A stretch of 57,623 bases of DNA from Acidobacteriota bacterium (GTDB taxonomy: Bacteria > Acidobacteriota > Terriglobia > Acidiferrales > UBA7541): positions 41,207 through 98,829 of the forward strand of contig PMUS01000065.1 of NCBI GenBank assembly GCA_003166795.1, in the 5' to 3' direction. Made by a program: the position numbers and the translations under genes. The notes under the pieces were generated by a model, which was not told the DNA's origin, ran no database searches, and worked only from the letters and a program-made list of their open reading frames with translations. This document shows, in pieces, positions 44,144-53,300 of the stretch. Within the stretch, counting starts at the first letter, position 1. Every line of letters starts with the position of its first letter.

Positions 44144-44701
44144 ATGCCAGATTCGCTTCACAGAAATCACATGAAGAAGCGCTTGTCCAGGGCCGTTAAT
44201 TCCCTGCACACCCGGCCTGGTTTCCTGCTTTGGCGCGCCCACCACATCGCGGTTTCGATTTTTAGCGACGAATGCCACGACCTGGCGATTACTCCATCCC
44301 AGCTCGCCGTGCTCTCCGTTGTGAAGGAAGTGCGAGGGATAGACCAGATGGAAGTCTCGCGCCTGGCTGGTGTTGACCGCTTTACGACCGCATTGGTCGT
44401 GTCCAATCTGATCAAGCGCGGGCTGATGCTCCGGGATCAAAGAACGGAGGACCGCCGTTGCTACGGCCTGCGAATCAGCCCGTCGGGACTTCGACTGCTC
44501 AATCGTGCTCAGAGGAATACCGCTCGTGCGCGTGCGCGCCTGATATCGCCGTTCACAGCTCCAGAGCAGCGCGCGCTGACGCTTCTTCTCCGGCGCCTGG
44601 TTATAACCCTCAACGATGATGCCCGCGCTCCCCTCGACGAGGCGGCCCTTCCGAACACTCCGCGATTAGCGCAGCGCGGCACAAGGAAGAAGTCGCGCTA
44701 G
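44144..44701 (+). CDS. MarR-family transcriptional regulator
   Basis: From the ATG at 44144 (AGGGA just upstream) the protein has 185 residues; ATG at 44171 is an alternative. Helices RPGFLLWRAHHIAVSIFSDEC are followed by a winged helix-turn-helix: ITPSQLAVLSVV, GIDQMEVSRLAGVDRFTTALVVSNLIKRGL and the wing DQRTEDRRCYGLRISPSG. The tail is basic. MarR proteins bind as dimers and usually control a neighbouring gene; here the divergent receptor gene with tandem repeats in between is the obvious target. The ligand is unknown. Confidence 0.85.
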   Translation: MPDSLHRNHMKKRLSRAVNSLHTRPGFLLWRAHHIAVSIFSDECHDLAITPSQLAVLSVVKEVRGIDQMEVSRLAGVDRFTTALVVSNLIKRGLMLRDQRTEDRRCYGLRISPSGLRLLNRAQRNTARARARLISPFTAPEQRALTLLLRRLVITLNDDARAPLDEAALPNTPRLAQRGTRKKSR

Positions 44702-44829
44702 ATCCGCCAGGGCCCTTCGGAGCTCGGAACAAACTCTGGACGCGGCCTTATCCCACCTTGATAATGATTCTCCGCCAAGTGGCGGATTGCGTTGTGCGGG
44801 CCCAGGCGCGGACAAGGACAAACAACAGA

Positions 44830-46269
44830 ATGCCGGACATGAAGCTGACGACGCGCGCGGAAGATTTTTCGGAATGGTACAACCAGCTCGTCCTGCGGGC
44901 CGAGCTCGCCGACTACGCGCCGGTGCGCGGCTGCATGATCGTGCGTCCGTATGGCTGGGCGCTGTGGGAAAATATCACGGCGGCTCTGGACAAGCGTTTC
45001 AAGGCCACCGGGCACGTCAACGCGGCGTTTCCGCTTTTGATTCCGCGCAGCTTCATTGACAAGGAAAAATCGCACGTCGCCGGATTTTCACCCGAACTGG
45101 CGGTGGTGACGCATGGCGGCGGCGAGAAACTGGAAGAGCCGCTGGTGATCCGCCCGACATCGGAAACGATCATCGGGCACGCATATGCGAAGTGGATTCA
45201 GTCGTACCGCGACCTGCCGATCCTGATCAATCAATGGAACAGCGTGGTACGTTGGGAACTTCGCACGCGGCTGTTTCTGCGCACGCTCGAATTTTTCTGG
45301 CAGGAAGGGCACACGGCGCACGCGACCGCTGAAGAAGCGGAAGCTGAAACGCGCCAGATGCTCGACATCTATACAGATTTTGCGGTGCGCGAGGCGGCGG
45401 TGCCCGTGATTCCGGGGCGCAAATCAGCGGCCGAGCGATTTGCGGGCGCCGATCAGACCTATTCAATTGAAGCCATGATGGGCGATTGCAAAGCACTGCA
45501 GGCGGGCACTTCGCACAATCTCGGCCAGAATTTCGCGAAGGCGTTCGAGATTCGGTACCTTGATAAGGGCGGCGTCTTGCAACATTGCTGGACGACCTCG
45601 TGGGGAATGTCTACGCGGTTCGTGGGCGCCATCATCATGGTTCACGGCGACGATCAGGGATTGATTTTGCCGCCTCGCCTTGCGCCGTTTCAGCTGGTGA
45701 TCGTCCCGATTTACAAGACGGACGACGAGCGCGCCGCGGTGATGGAAAATGCCCAGCGGCTCCGGCGCGAATTGGTTGACGCCGGCATCCGCGTGAAGAT
45801 GGACGAGCGCGAAGGAATGAGCCCCGGCTTCAAGTTCAATGACTGGGAGATGCGCGGCGTTCCGCTGCGGCTCGAGCTTGGGCCGAAGGATGTCGCCAAG
45901 GCCTCGGTGGTCCTCGCACGTCGCGATCGGCCGGGCAAGGAAGGGAAGTCGTTCGTCCCGCAGCAGGGAATTGCCGCTGCAGTGGCGCAAATGCTCGAGG
46001 AGATTCAGAAAGCGCTGTACGATCGCGCGCTCGAATTCCGCAGAGCGAACACGGCCGAACCCGCGGATTACGAAGAGTTCAAGAAGGCGGTCGAGAAAGG
46101 CTTTGCGTTTTCCTGGTGGTGCGGCGGCACCGAATGCGAAGAAAAGATCAAGGAAGAGACCAAGGCGACCATGCGCTGCATCCCTCTGGAGCAGCCGGGC
46201 GGCTCGGGAAAGTGTATCTATTGCGGCCAGCCCGCCGCCGAGAAGGCAATTTTCGCGAAGGCGTACTGA
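44830..46269 (+). CDS. proS: Prolyl-tRNA synthetase, archaeal/eukaryotic-type (no editing domain)
   Basis: The chosen ATG (MPDMKLTTR) gives 479 residues. Class II motifs: motif 2 region RWELRTRLFLRTLEFFWQEGHTAHAT and motif 3 region WGMSTRFVGAIIMVHGDDQGL. An anticodon-binding domain (~285-385) is followed by a C-terminal zinc-like domain with Cys residues in WWCGGTECEEKI and KCIYCGQPAAEKAIF, ending in Tyr. The compact core without the INS editing insert and with this C-terminal extension is the archaeal/eukaryotic type found in some bacteria. It charges tRNA-Pro. It is preceded by marR and converges on the third receptor. Confidence 0.94.
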   Translation: MPDMKLTTRAEDFSEWYNQLVLRAELADYAPVRGCMIVRPYGWALWENITAALDKRFKATGHVNAAFPLLIPRSFIDKEKSHVAGFSPELAVVTHGGGEKLEEPLVIRPTSETIIGHAYAKWIQSYRDLPILINQWNSVVRWELRTRLFLRTLEFFWQEGHTAHATAEEAEAETRQMLDIYTDFAVREAAVPVIPGRKSAAERFAGADQTYSIEAMMGDCKALQAGTSHNLGQNFAKAFEIRYLDKGGVLQHCWTTSWGMSTRFVGAIIMVHGDDQGLILPPRLAPFQLVIVPIYKTDDERAAVMENAQRLRRELVDAGIRVKMDEREGMSPGFKFNDWEMRGVPLRLELGPKDVAKASVVLARRDRPGKEGKSFVPQQGIAAAVAQMLEEIQKALYDRALEFRRANTAEPADYEEFKKAVEKGFAFSWWCGGTECEEKIKEETKATMRCIPLEQPGGSGKCIYCGQPAAEKAIFAKAY

Positions 46270-46333
46270 CGAACATCCCAGACTGAGCGGCCGCGAATTC
46301 GCGACACCTGCTGACGAAACATCTCGCCGTAGC

Positions 46334-49300
46334 TCAAAACTCCAAACGCGCCTGGAAAGCGATCATGCGCGGAGAGCTATCGCCGCCCAGCCCGACGCCG
46401 AGCAGTCCAGTCGGCGGCGATGTGGTGTAAGTCAGTGCTCCGAATCCGGTCTGCGTGGAGGGTTCTCCCGGGATGCCGGCCAAGACCATGCTCGGCAGGC
46501 CGAAGTCCGCGTGGTTGAAGACGTTAAAGAACTGAGCATCGAGCCGCAACTTTAGGTGCTCCGACAGTGGAAACCACTTCGTGATGTAGAAGTCGCTCCA
46601 GAAAAAATCGGGGCCGCGCAGCGAATTGCGGCCCAAATCCCCGAACTCGCAATTCCGTGGATTGTCGCCACCGTTGCATGCGCCCGTGCCCGGGTCAACC
46701 GCTGAGGCAAACGCGTCCGGGTTGAGCCATTGAATCGTCCCGGGCTGCGTCACGCCCGAAATAGGCCTGTGCTCGTACAGTGGAACGCCGGGAACGACGC
46801 CAGCAAATTGGGGACCGCCTCCCTGCACAATGCCGTTGCCGTCTCCCGAATAGGGCGTGCTCAGCACTGAAAACGGGATCCCGCTGTGCCAAACGAATGT
46901 GCCGGAAACTTGCCAGCCGTTCAGCACGCCGCCCAGGCCGCGGTTCCGCACATGAACAGGCAGCTGATACACGTATTCGGCGTTGAGATTATGCCGGATG
47001 TCATAGTCGCAGGGGCCGTAATCGCGAGCGAGACCTCCCGGCAGGGGAGTAAGGATTCCGCCTGCCGCGAATTGCAAGAATCCGCCGTTCGAGACTTGGT
47101 CCATACACCGGCTGAGCGTGTAATTGACTTGTCCCTGCAATCCGCGGCCGAGTCGCTTCATGGCGGTTAGTTGAAGTCCGTTGTAAAGACTGCTGGCGCC
47201 CGTGGAAAACTGCGTCACCGCGCCAAATCTCGGATCGGTCGGCTCCAAGTAGGGGAACGGAGCAAAGCAGCCCTGGCACACCGTCTGATAACCGTTCACC
47301 TGGGTCAGATATGGTTGGTCGAGCGCGCGCGTGCCCACGTATTGCGCATGCACGCTAGCCGAGCTCCCGAGTTGATGCTCGATTCCGAGACTCCATTCCA
47401 TGAAGTACGGCGCGCGAAGTTCGCCGCCCGGCACCGCAGTGATAGCGACTTGAGGAAGGCAAGCCGCGGAATTTGCCTCCGGAGACGCGCACGAGAGCTC
47501 GCCCTGCGCGAATCCTGAACCGAAGGCTTTATTGGCGGCAATCGTGGCGTCAATCGCGCTGTTGGGGACTCCGGGCGCAATCGCGGCGCCGCCAACCGTG
47601 CCTAGCAATCCTCCCGTGAACGTGCGTACGTATGGAGGATTCATGCCGACCGTGTCGGCAACGCTGCCAGGCATAATGTCGCTGAAGAGGCCGATGCCTG
47701 TTCGAAGGATGAAATTCGGCCCGAACTGCCACGCGATCGCCGTTCTCGGCTGAAGGATTGCGAGCGGAGTGGAGTCAAACAGCTTTCCAAGATGAGTTTG
47801 AATTGCGTCGCTTAGCGGTTGATCAACGTCGTGGGAAATCGAGCTGAACGAACCGCGAAGGCGCCCAATTTCGTCATGCGGATTCAGGGGATTGGAGTTG
47901 AACGTGTCGCGAATCCCGAAGGTCCAGGTGAGCTTGGGAGTCACTTTCCAGGTGTCTTGGGCGTAGAGGTCCAGATTGAGGAAGCTGAACGGCTCGTGCG
48001 TCGAAAGTGGAAACGTCTCCGTCGCGGTGGAAGCCACTCCGTAAATGAACTGGGGCAACGTTGTATAGGTGACCGTTGGCACGGTCCCTTCGCCAAAGTC
48101 GAAATCGTTGAGACGAAAGACTCGCGTATTTGTTCCAAACCTGAGTTCGTGGGCGCCATGCGTCCAGGCAAGATTATCGTTGATGAAAAACCGCGTGGCG
48201 CGCCGTCCCTGGAGCCACGTGTTATCGAGGCCGCCCATTGTGGTGAAAGGCGCGTTCGCGCCGTTCCCTTGCAAGACGATCGGGAACGCGGCGAGCGTCT
48301 CTTGAAAATCGGCGGGTGCGAATAGGCTTCCGTACCAGGAAAATGCCGGATTGAAGTAGTTCACAAGATTCTGCGAGAAGACATGAGTGAATCCTGCCGC
48401 AAGTGAGTAGAGCGGCTGCGGAGAAACCGAGTTAAATAGAGAGTTAATTGGGTCGGTGTATGCAGCCTGCACGCCAGTATCAGCCTGAAAGCGAAACCAG
48501 GCTGTATCCTTCGCGCCGATGTTCCAATCTACGCGGGCTGTCTGGACCTGTTCGTGGTCATCGCTCGAATGCGAAACGCTCTGGCGGTTGGCGCAACCGT
48601 CTCCATCAGGCGGATTGCCGGCTGCCGGACTGCCGTCCGCGTTGAACGGGCAGCCGAGCACCTGAAGCGAACTCCCGCTCAGGTTTCCGTAGAGGGAAAA
48701 CATCCTCTGATAGAACGGTACCTCCTGCAGCGCCGGAGCGTAAGTTGATCCCGTGATCGAATCAATTCCGCCATGCGGAAGTTGCTGCAAAACGTAGCTT
48801 TCAAAAGCAGGCGTCGGGACGGTAGTGGGCGTCACGATGGGCAGTGCGATGCGCACCCATTCGCTGTCGAAAAAGAAAAACAGTTTGTCCTGAAGAATTG
48901 GGCCGCCGAGGCTGCCACCGAAATGATTCACAGTCGAGCGAGGCTTGTGATCGTCCGGCGTGGCGTTCGTAAAATAATCTGCGGCGTTCAAGATCGAGCC
49001 GTTCCACAGTTCGTAGAGATTTCCGTGAATCTGATTTGCCCCGGACTTGGTTACGTAGTTGATTTGCGCCGCCCCGTATCGCCCCTGGTCAACCGAGTAG
49101 GAAAGCGTGTTGACGGTCACCTCTGAAATCGAGTTCAAGCCTAAGACCAGATTCGTTGAAAGGCCGCTGTTGAGATTCGTCAAGGGATCGTTGGTTTCGA
49201 GCCCGTCCACGATATAGCCGTTCGAAAGAGCGGGTAGGCCGTTGAACTCCACGTTGCCGTATCCATTCGAACTTCCTACGAAGTCATTTCCACTGCCGGC

Positions 49301-49819
49301 CGTGTTCATCAGTGCGCCCGGAGCGAATTGCAACGGATACGTCAGGTCCCCGCCCGGATTCGGAAGATTTTCGAGCGATGGCGCGTTGAGAGTTGTGGAG
49401 GTGTTCGCGTTCCCGGGGTTGATAAGCGGCGCTTCCGCGGAAACCTCGATCGTCTGGTTCGATCGAGCCACCTTCAGCGTCATATTGACCGTCTGCTCTT
49501 GTCCTAACCCGGAAATCACATTGTCAATTTGCTGAGGGTCGAAGCCATCGGCCTCCGCGCCGACGGAATACGCGCCCGGCAAAAGCTGGGGAAAGTTAAA
49601 CCGGCCCTCGCCGTCGGTCTTGGCGCCGCGCTTGAGACCGGTCTCTCGATTCGCGATCGTCACCGTTGCACCCGGAATCGCCGCACCCGACACGTCCGTC
49701 ACCTGGCCAACGATTGCGCTTGTGGTTTCACCCTGCGCCGATACACGCAGAGCGAGAGTGACGAAGAGCAAGCTTGCCAGAATCAATCGATGGAAGGGCG
49801 TGCCGTTCATGTCGCGCAT
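46334..49819 (-). CDS. TonB-dependent receptor, Oar-like (1161 aa)
   Basis: The signal peptide (LILASLLFVTLALRVSAQ) is followed by a CarboxypepD_reg domain (SAIVGQVTDVSGAAIPGATV...LLPGAYSVGAEADGF), a plug region (IVDGLETNDPLTN, then INYVTKSGANQIHGNLYELWNGS) and a barrel ending IAFQARLEF. It has the same overall design as the two other receptors but is the most diverged. ATG at 49810 is an alternative start. The upstream region is unusually AT-rich, with a palindrome at 49903-49916. The ligand is unknown. Confidence 0.9.
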   Translation of the reverse strand: MRDMNGTPFHRLILASLLFVTLALRVSAQGETTSAIVGQVTDVSGAAIPGATVTIANRETGLKRGAKTDGEGRFNFPQLLPGAYSVGAEADGFDPQQIDNVISGLGQEQTVNMTLKVARSNQTIEVSAEAPLINPGNANTSTTLNAPSLENLPNPGGDLTYPLQFAPGALMNTAGSGNDFVGSSNGYGNVEFNGLPALSNGYIVDGLETNDPLTNLNSGLSTNLVLGLNSISEVTVNTLSYSVDQGRYGAAQINYVTKSGANQIHGNLYELWNGSILNAADYFTNATPDDHKPRSTVNHFGGSLGGPILQDKLFFFFDSEWVRIALPIVTPTTVPTPAFESYVLQQLPHGGIDSITGSTYAPALQEVPFYQRMFSLYGNLSGSSLQVLGCPFNADGSPAAGNPPDGDGCANRQSVSHSSDDHEQVQTARVDWNIGAKDTAWFRFQADTGVQAAYTDPINSLFNSVSPQPLYSLAAGFTHVFSQNLVNYFNPAFSWYGSLFAPADFQETLAAFPIVLQGNGANAPFTTMGGLDNTWLQGRRATRFFINDNLAWTHGAHELRFGTNTRVFRLNDFDFGEGTVPTVTYTTLPQFIYGVASTATETFPLSTHEPFSFLNLDLYAQDTWKVTPKLTWTFGIRDTFNSNPLNPHDEIGRLRGSFSSISHDVDQPLSDAIQTHLGKLFDSTPLAILQPRTAIAWQFGPNFILRTGIGLFSDIMPGSVADTVGMNPPYVRTFTGGLLGTVGGAAIAPGVPNSAIDATIAANKAFGSGFAQGELSCASPEANSAACLPQVAITAVPGGELRAPYFMEWSLGIEHQLGSSASVHAQYVGTRALDQPYLTQVNGYQTVCQGCFAPFPYLEPTDPRFGAVTQFSTGASSLYNGLQLTAMKRLGRGLQGQVNYTLSRCMDQVSNGGFLQFAAGGILTPLPGGLARDYGPCDYDIRHNLNAEYVYQLPVHVRNRGLGGVLNGWQVSGTFVWHSGIPFSVLSTPYSGDGNGIVQGGGPQFAGVVPGVPLYEHRPISGVTQPGTIQWLNPDAFASAVDPGTGACNGGDNPRNCEFGDLGRNSLRGPDFFWSDFYITKWFPLSEHLKLRLDAQFFNVFNHADFGLPSMVLAGIPGEPSTQTGFGALTYTTSPPTGLLGVGLGGDSSPRMIAFQARLEF

Positions 49820-49902
49820 CTTGCCGTTTCCCTACGTCACCCTGGAAGCATTTGGTCCAGTTCGTGGTCCCGCGTTATATTAAGTGAGGTGTCGCAAGTA
49901 TA

Positions 49903-49916
49903 TTAACCATAGTTAA
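49903..49916. promoter_or_regulatory. Palindrome TTAAC-CATA-GTTAA, candidate operator
   Basis: A perfect 5-bp inverted repeat around CATA in the AT-rich upstream region of the third receptor gene, close to -10-like TATACT (minus) and TATAAT (plus). Protein binding is inferred from form only. Confidence 0.4.
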
Positions 49917-50140
49917 CATATAATGTAAAGAACAGTGTATGTCGGATGGCACCGGGCATGTCTTGCTCGGAGCTGAAGCGACTACCGTTGGCATTCGTTA
50001 CGCCGGGACCGCCGCTTATCGGCCCTGGAGTGAGGCTGCACGCAGCAAGTCCGGGCCGGGGCGTTTACTCATCGCAAACACGCACTATTCTGCGGCAGCT
50101 TCGCGGCCTCCCCATCGTGGTAACTTAAAATTACGGCAAG

Positions 50141-50156
50141 AGGCCCCGGAGGGCCT
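50141..50156 (+). promoter_or_regulatory. Hairpin overlapping the ribosome-binding site of the next gene
   Basis: AGGCCC-CGGA-GGGCCT is a perfect 6-bp stem. The GGAGG that would serve the next gene lies in its loop and right arm. TTTT follows, so it could instead be a weak terminator. Confidence 0.45.
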
Positions 50157-50165
50157 ACTGTTTTG

Positions 50166-50546
50166 ATGAACCGGTCAAACCAAAACGGCGAGCGGGGCGG
50201 CTCTAAGCTGAGCCTGCTTCTTACGATCGTCATCGTGGGAGCGCTGGGATTCACGGCGGTGAAAATCGTTCCCGTGTACGTCGAAGCCTATCAGTTTCAG
50301 GATTCCATCGAGGCTGAATCGCGGTTTGCGCTGACCGGCTATCCTAAAAAGAGCGTGGACGACATTCGCGACGACGTTTACAAGAAGGCTCAGGAACTCG
50401 ACATTCCCGCGAAGCGCGAAGACATCCACGTCAACGTCACCAACGGAAGCGTCGAAATCGGAACCGATTATTCCGTGCCCATTGATCTGAAAGTCTACCA
50501 ATACACATTGCAATTTCATCCCCACGCAGACAACCATACGATCTAG
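50166..50546 (+). CDS. DUF4845-like membrane-anchored small protein
   Basis: The 126-residue protein has a short polar N-terminus, one membrane helix (~15-34, LSLLLTIVIVGALGFTAVKIV), and a periplasmic domain with the pattern PVYVEAYQFQDSIEAE, DDIRDDVYKKAQELDIPA and a strand-rich end (VNVTNGSVEIGTDYSVPIDL). This resembles DUF4845, a family of unknown function often near signal peptidase or murein genes. ATG at 50166 is preceded by an in-frame TTG at 50163. The class A PBP gene follows 126 bases later. Confidence 0.65.
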   Translation: MNRSNQNGERGGSKLSLLLTIVIVGALGFTAVKIVPVYVEAYQFQDSIEAESRFALTGYPKKSVDDIRDDVYKKAQELDIPAKREDIHVNVTNGSVEIGTDYSVPIDLKVYQYTLQFHPHADNHTI

Positions 50547-50672
50547 AATGGAACTTCAGGTATGCGGGCCTCCGGGAGCAAGGTTGGACCGATCCAGCCC
50601 CGGTGACGCAGCGTTTGCCCGGCCATTTTGACGCGTCCCAGCGCTCTGCTTGCACTGTACCGGAGAGATTGA

Positions 50673-53261
50673 TTGCGGATTCGAATTGTCCCCGGCTTCT
50701 GGACATCCCGGTTAGGCATCGGATTGCTTGCGGGCGGCCTCGCTTTACTCCTCGGCGCCGCGTCCGTCCTCACGTATTACTACATTAAGTTCGGCCACCT
50801 GATCAACGAGCGTCTCACCGGACAGATATACCAGAACACGTCGCGCGTCTATTCCGCTCCGGGACGCATCTACGCGGGCGAATCGCTTCGCTCGAGCGAC
50901 CTGGTCAGCTACCTGCTGCGCGCTGGATATCAGGAAAGCCCCGTGCCGGGCTCGCCCGGTGAGTTTCGCGCGACCTCCTCACTGGTCGAGATTACGCCTT
51001 CCGCGGATTCCTATTTTCAGGGTCACAACGCGCTCCGGGTGAATTTCACGGGATCGCAGATCTCGCACATCGCGCAGCTCGCGGACGGCACGCAGCTCGA
51101 CGCGGCGGACATCGAACCCGAGGTGATCACGAATCTTTTCGACAGCTCGCGCGAGAAGCGGCGCGTGGTCCGGTATGACGACCTGCCTCCCGTGTTGGTG
51201 CACGCCGTGCTTGCGGCGGAGGACAAACGCTTCTTCGAGCATGGCGCGCTGGACATGGTCCGCGTGTTTGGCGCGGCGTTTTACGACGTGAGCCGCGGCC
51301 AGAAGGCGCAGGGAGCCAGCACGATTGACATGCAAGTCGCGCGCACCTTTTTCTTCTCGACCAAGCGCGAGTGGCGGCGGAAGCTGAAGGAAATCCTGAT
51401 GGCCGCCGAGATTGACGAGCGTTACTCGAAGCAACAGATTCTCGAGCTTTACGCCAACGACATCTATATGGGCAATCGCGGGAGTTTCGCGATTCGCGGC
51501 TTCGGCGAGGCCGCGGAGGCCTATTTCGGCAAGGACGTCCGCGAACTGACGCCCGGCGAGGCGGCGTTTCTGGCCGGGATCATCCGCGCGCCGAACCGCT
51601 ATTCCACGGCCGAACGCCACAACGATCGCGCGGAAGAAGCCCGTGACCGCGTCCTCGCGCAGATGGTTGACGATGGCTACCTGACCGCCGATCAGGTGGC
51701 AGCGGCCAAGCACGCCAAACTGCATTTCGTGAATGGCGGCCTTGCCAGCAGCTCCGCGCCATATTTTGTGGACATGGTCAAAGATCATCTCCTCGAAAAA
51801 TATTCCGAGGCTGATCTCGAGAACCAGAGCTATCGCATCTACACGACGCTCGACCCGGACCTCGAGCGAGCCGCCGCCGATGCAATTCAGATTGGCGTGC
51901 AAAACGTGGATAAGCTTCTCGCGCACCGCTATGCCATCTGGAAGAAAAAGGGCCAGCCGGTTCCGCAGGCGCAGGTGGCGATGGTTGTGCTCGATCCGCA
52001 TACGGGAGAGATCCGCGCGCTCGTCGGCGGGCGCGATTATGGCGAAAGCCAGCTCAACCACGCGCTCGCTCGCCGTCAGCCGGGCTCCGTCTTCAAGCCG
52101 TTCGTCTATGCGGCGGCGTTCAATAATGCCGCTCAGGGGCTTCAGCCGGTTGTGACTCCGGTGACGACCGTGGACGACAGCCCGACGACGTTCGAATTTG
52201 ACGGCAAGGACTACACGCCAGACAACTACGGCGAGGAATTCTACGGGACGGTCACCGTTCGCGACGCGCTCATTCATTCGCTCAATGTCGCGACGGTCAA
52301 AGTCGCCGAAATGATCGGCTACCAGCGCGTGGTGGATCTCGCGCGGCAGATGGGGCTCGGAACCAATATTCAGCCGACGCCTGCCGTCGCGCTGGGCGCA
52401 TACGAAATGTCGCCCATTGATGTTGCCGCCGGGTACACGGCGTTCGCGGCAAATGGCGTTCGCGCGGAGCCGCTTTTTATTCGCAGTGTTGTTTCGGCCG
52501 ACGGCAATGTTGAAGAATCAGCGGCGCCGACGACGCGAGCGGTTCTCGATCCTCGCGTCGCGTACCTGGTCACGAGCTTGATGGAGGACGTGATCAATCA
52601 CGGCACGGGCTTTCCCGTCCGGCAGCTCGGATTCACGGCGCCGGCCGCGGGCAAAACCGGCACTTCGCGCGACGGCTGGTTCGCCGGATACACGTCGAAC
52701 TTGCTATGCGTCGTTTGGGTCGGCTTCGATGACAATCGCGACCTGGGCCTGGCGGGCGGCGCAGCTGCTGCGCCGATCTGGGGCGAATTCATGAAACGCG
52801 CGGTGGCTCTGCCGATGTATCGCAACACCACGACATTCGAGCCGCCTGCGGGAATCATGGAAGCGTCCATTGATCCGCAGAGCGGCCAGCTCGCCACGCC
52901 CTCTTGTCCCGAGGTAGCAAACGAATACTTCATCGCCGGAAGCGAGCCAACACAGTATTGCCAGCTCCACGGCGGCGAAAATGCGCAGTCCGGTCAGGGC
53001 TGGCTCTCGCACCTTTTCGGCAGAGATCAGAATTCTTCCGCTTCTACCGCGCCTGCCGTGAACACTTCGGGCCAGCCTGTCGGAGGTCTCCAGAACCAGC
53101 GCCCGAATTCCGCGCAGAACGTCAAACCAGGGCAAAAGCCAGGCGATGCCGGGACACCCTCGGCCGAGCAGCCGGAGAAGAAAAAAGGTCTTCTCGACCG
53201 GATATTTGGTATCTTCGGAGGAAGCAAGCAGCCTGCGGACGATTCAAAACCCAAGCAGTAG
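50673..53261 (+). CDS. Bifunctional class A penicillin-binding protein (PBP1-type)
   Basis: The protein has 862 residues, TTG start with GGAGAG six bases upstream. A membrane anchor lies at ~14-37, then a UB2H-like region (~60-150). The GT51 transglycosylase has catalytic Glu183 in AEDKRFFEH, QGASTIDMQVAR and EILELYANDIYMG-type (QILELYANDIYMG). The transpeptidase has S472-VFK, S536-L-N and K661-TGT. The last ~100 residues are low-complexity Pro/Gln/Ser and end KKKGLLDRIFGIFGG, an amphipathic tail. It polymerises and cross-links peptidoglycan. The UB2H domain suggests a lipoprotein activator (LpoB-like) that is not in this window. Confidence 0.94.
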   Translation: MRIRIVPGFWTSRLGIGLLAGGLALLLGAASVLTYYYIKFGHLINERLTGQIYQNTSRVYSAPGRIYAGESLRSSDLVSYLLRAGYQESPVPGSPGEFRATSSLVEITPSADSYFQGHNALRVNFTGSQISHIAQLADGTQLDAADIEPEVITNLFDSSREKRRVVRYDDLPPVLVHAVLAAEDKRFFEHGALDMVRVFGAAFYDVSRGQKAQGASTIDMQVARTFFFSTKREWRRKLKEILMAAEIDERYSKQQILELYANDIYMGNRGSFAIRGFGEAAEAYFGKDVRELTPGEAAFLAGIIRAPNRYSTAERHNDRAEEARDRVLAQMVDDGYLTADQVAAAKHAKLHFVNGGLASSSAPYFVDMVKDHLLEKYSEADLENQSYRIYTTLDPDLERAAADAIQIGVQNVDKLLAHRYAIWKKKGQPVPQAQVAMVVLDPHTGEIRALVGGRDYGESQLNHALARRQPGSVFKPFVYAAAFNNAAQGLQPVVTPVTTVDDSPTTFEFDGKDYTPDNYGEEFYGTVTVRDALIHSLNVATVKVAEMIGYQRVVDLARQMGLGTNIQPTPAVALGAYEMSPIDVAAGYTAFAANGVRAEPLFIRSVVSADGNVEESAAPTTRAVLDPRVAYLVTSLMEDVINHGTGFPVRQLGFTAPAAGKTGTSRDGWFAGYTSNLLCVVWVGFDDNRDLGLAGGAAAAPIWGEFMKRAVALPMYRNTTTFEPPAGIMEASIDPQSGQLATPSCPEVANEYFIAGSEPTQYCQLHGGENAQSGQGWLSHLFGRDQNSSASTAPAVNTSGQPVGGLQNQRPNSAQNVKPGQKPGDAGTPSAEQPEKKKGLLDRIFGIFGGSKQPADDSKPKQ

Positions 53262-53300
53262 GCCGCGCGCGACCGCAGCGGTGCGGCAAGGAGTAGGGCA

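Larger units (their letters stand above)
49820..50165. other. AT-rich control region between the third receptor and the DUF4845-like gene
   Basis: The 346 bases hold an AT-rich block (49875-49935) with a TTAAC-CATA-GTTAA palindrome and a stretch similar to one in the marR/receptor gap. A small hairpin sits at 50141-50156. The open frame at 49939-50166 has no family resemblance and is not called. Confidence 0.6.

Noticed and set aside
49939..50166. 75-codon frame before the DUF4845-like gene
   Set aside because: No family similarity; it overlaps the AT-rich control region and the hairpin, and has no ribosome-binding site.
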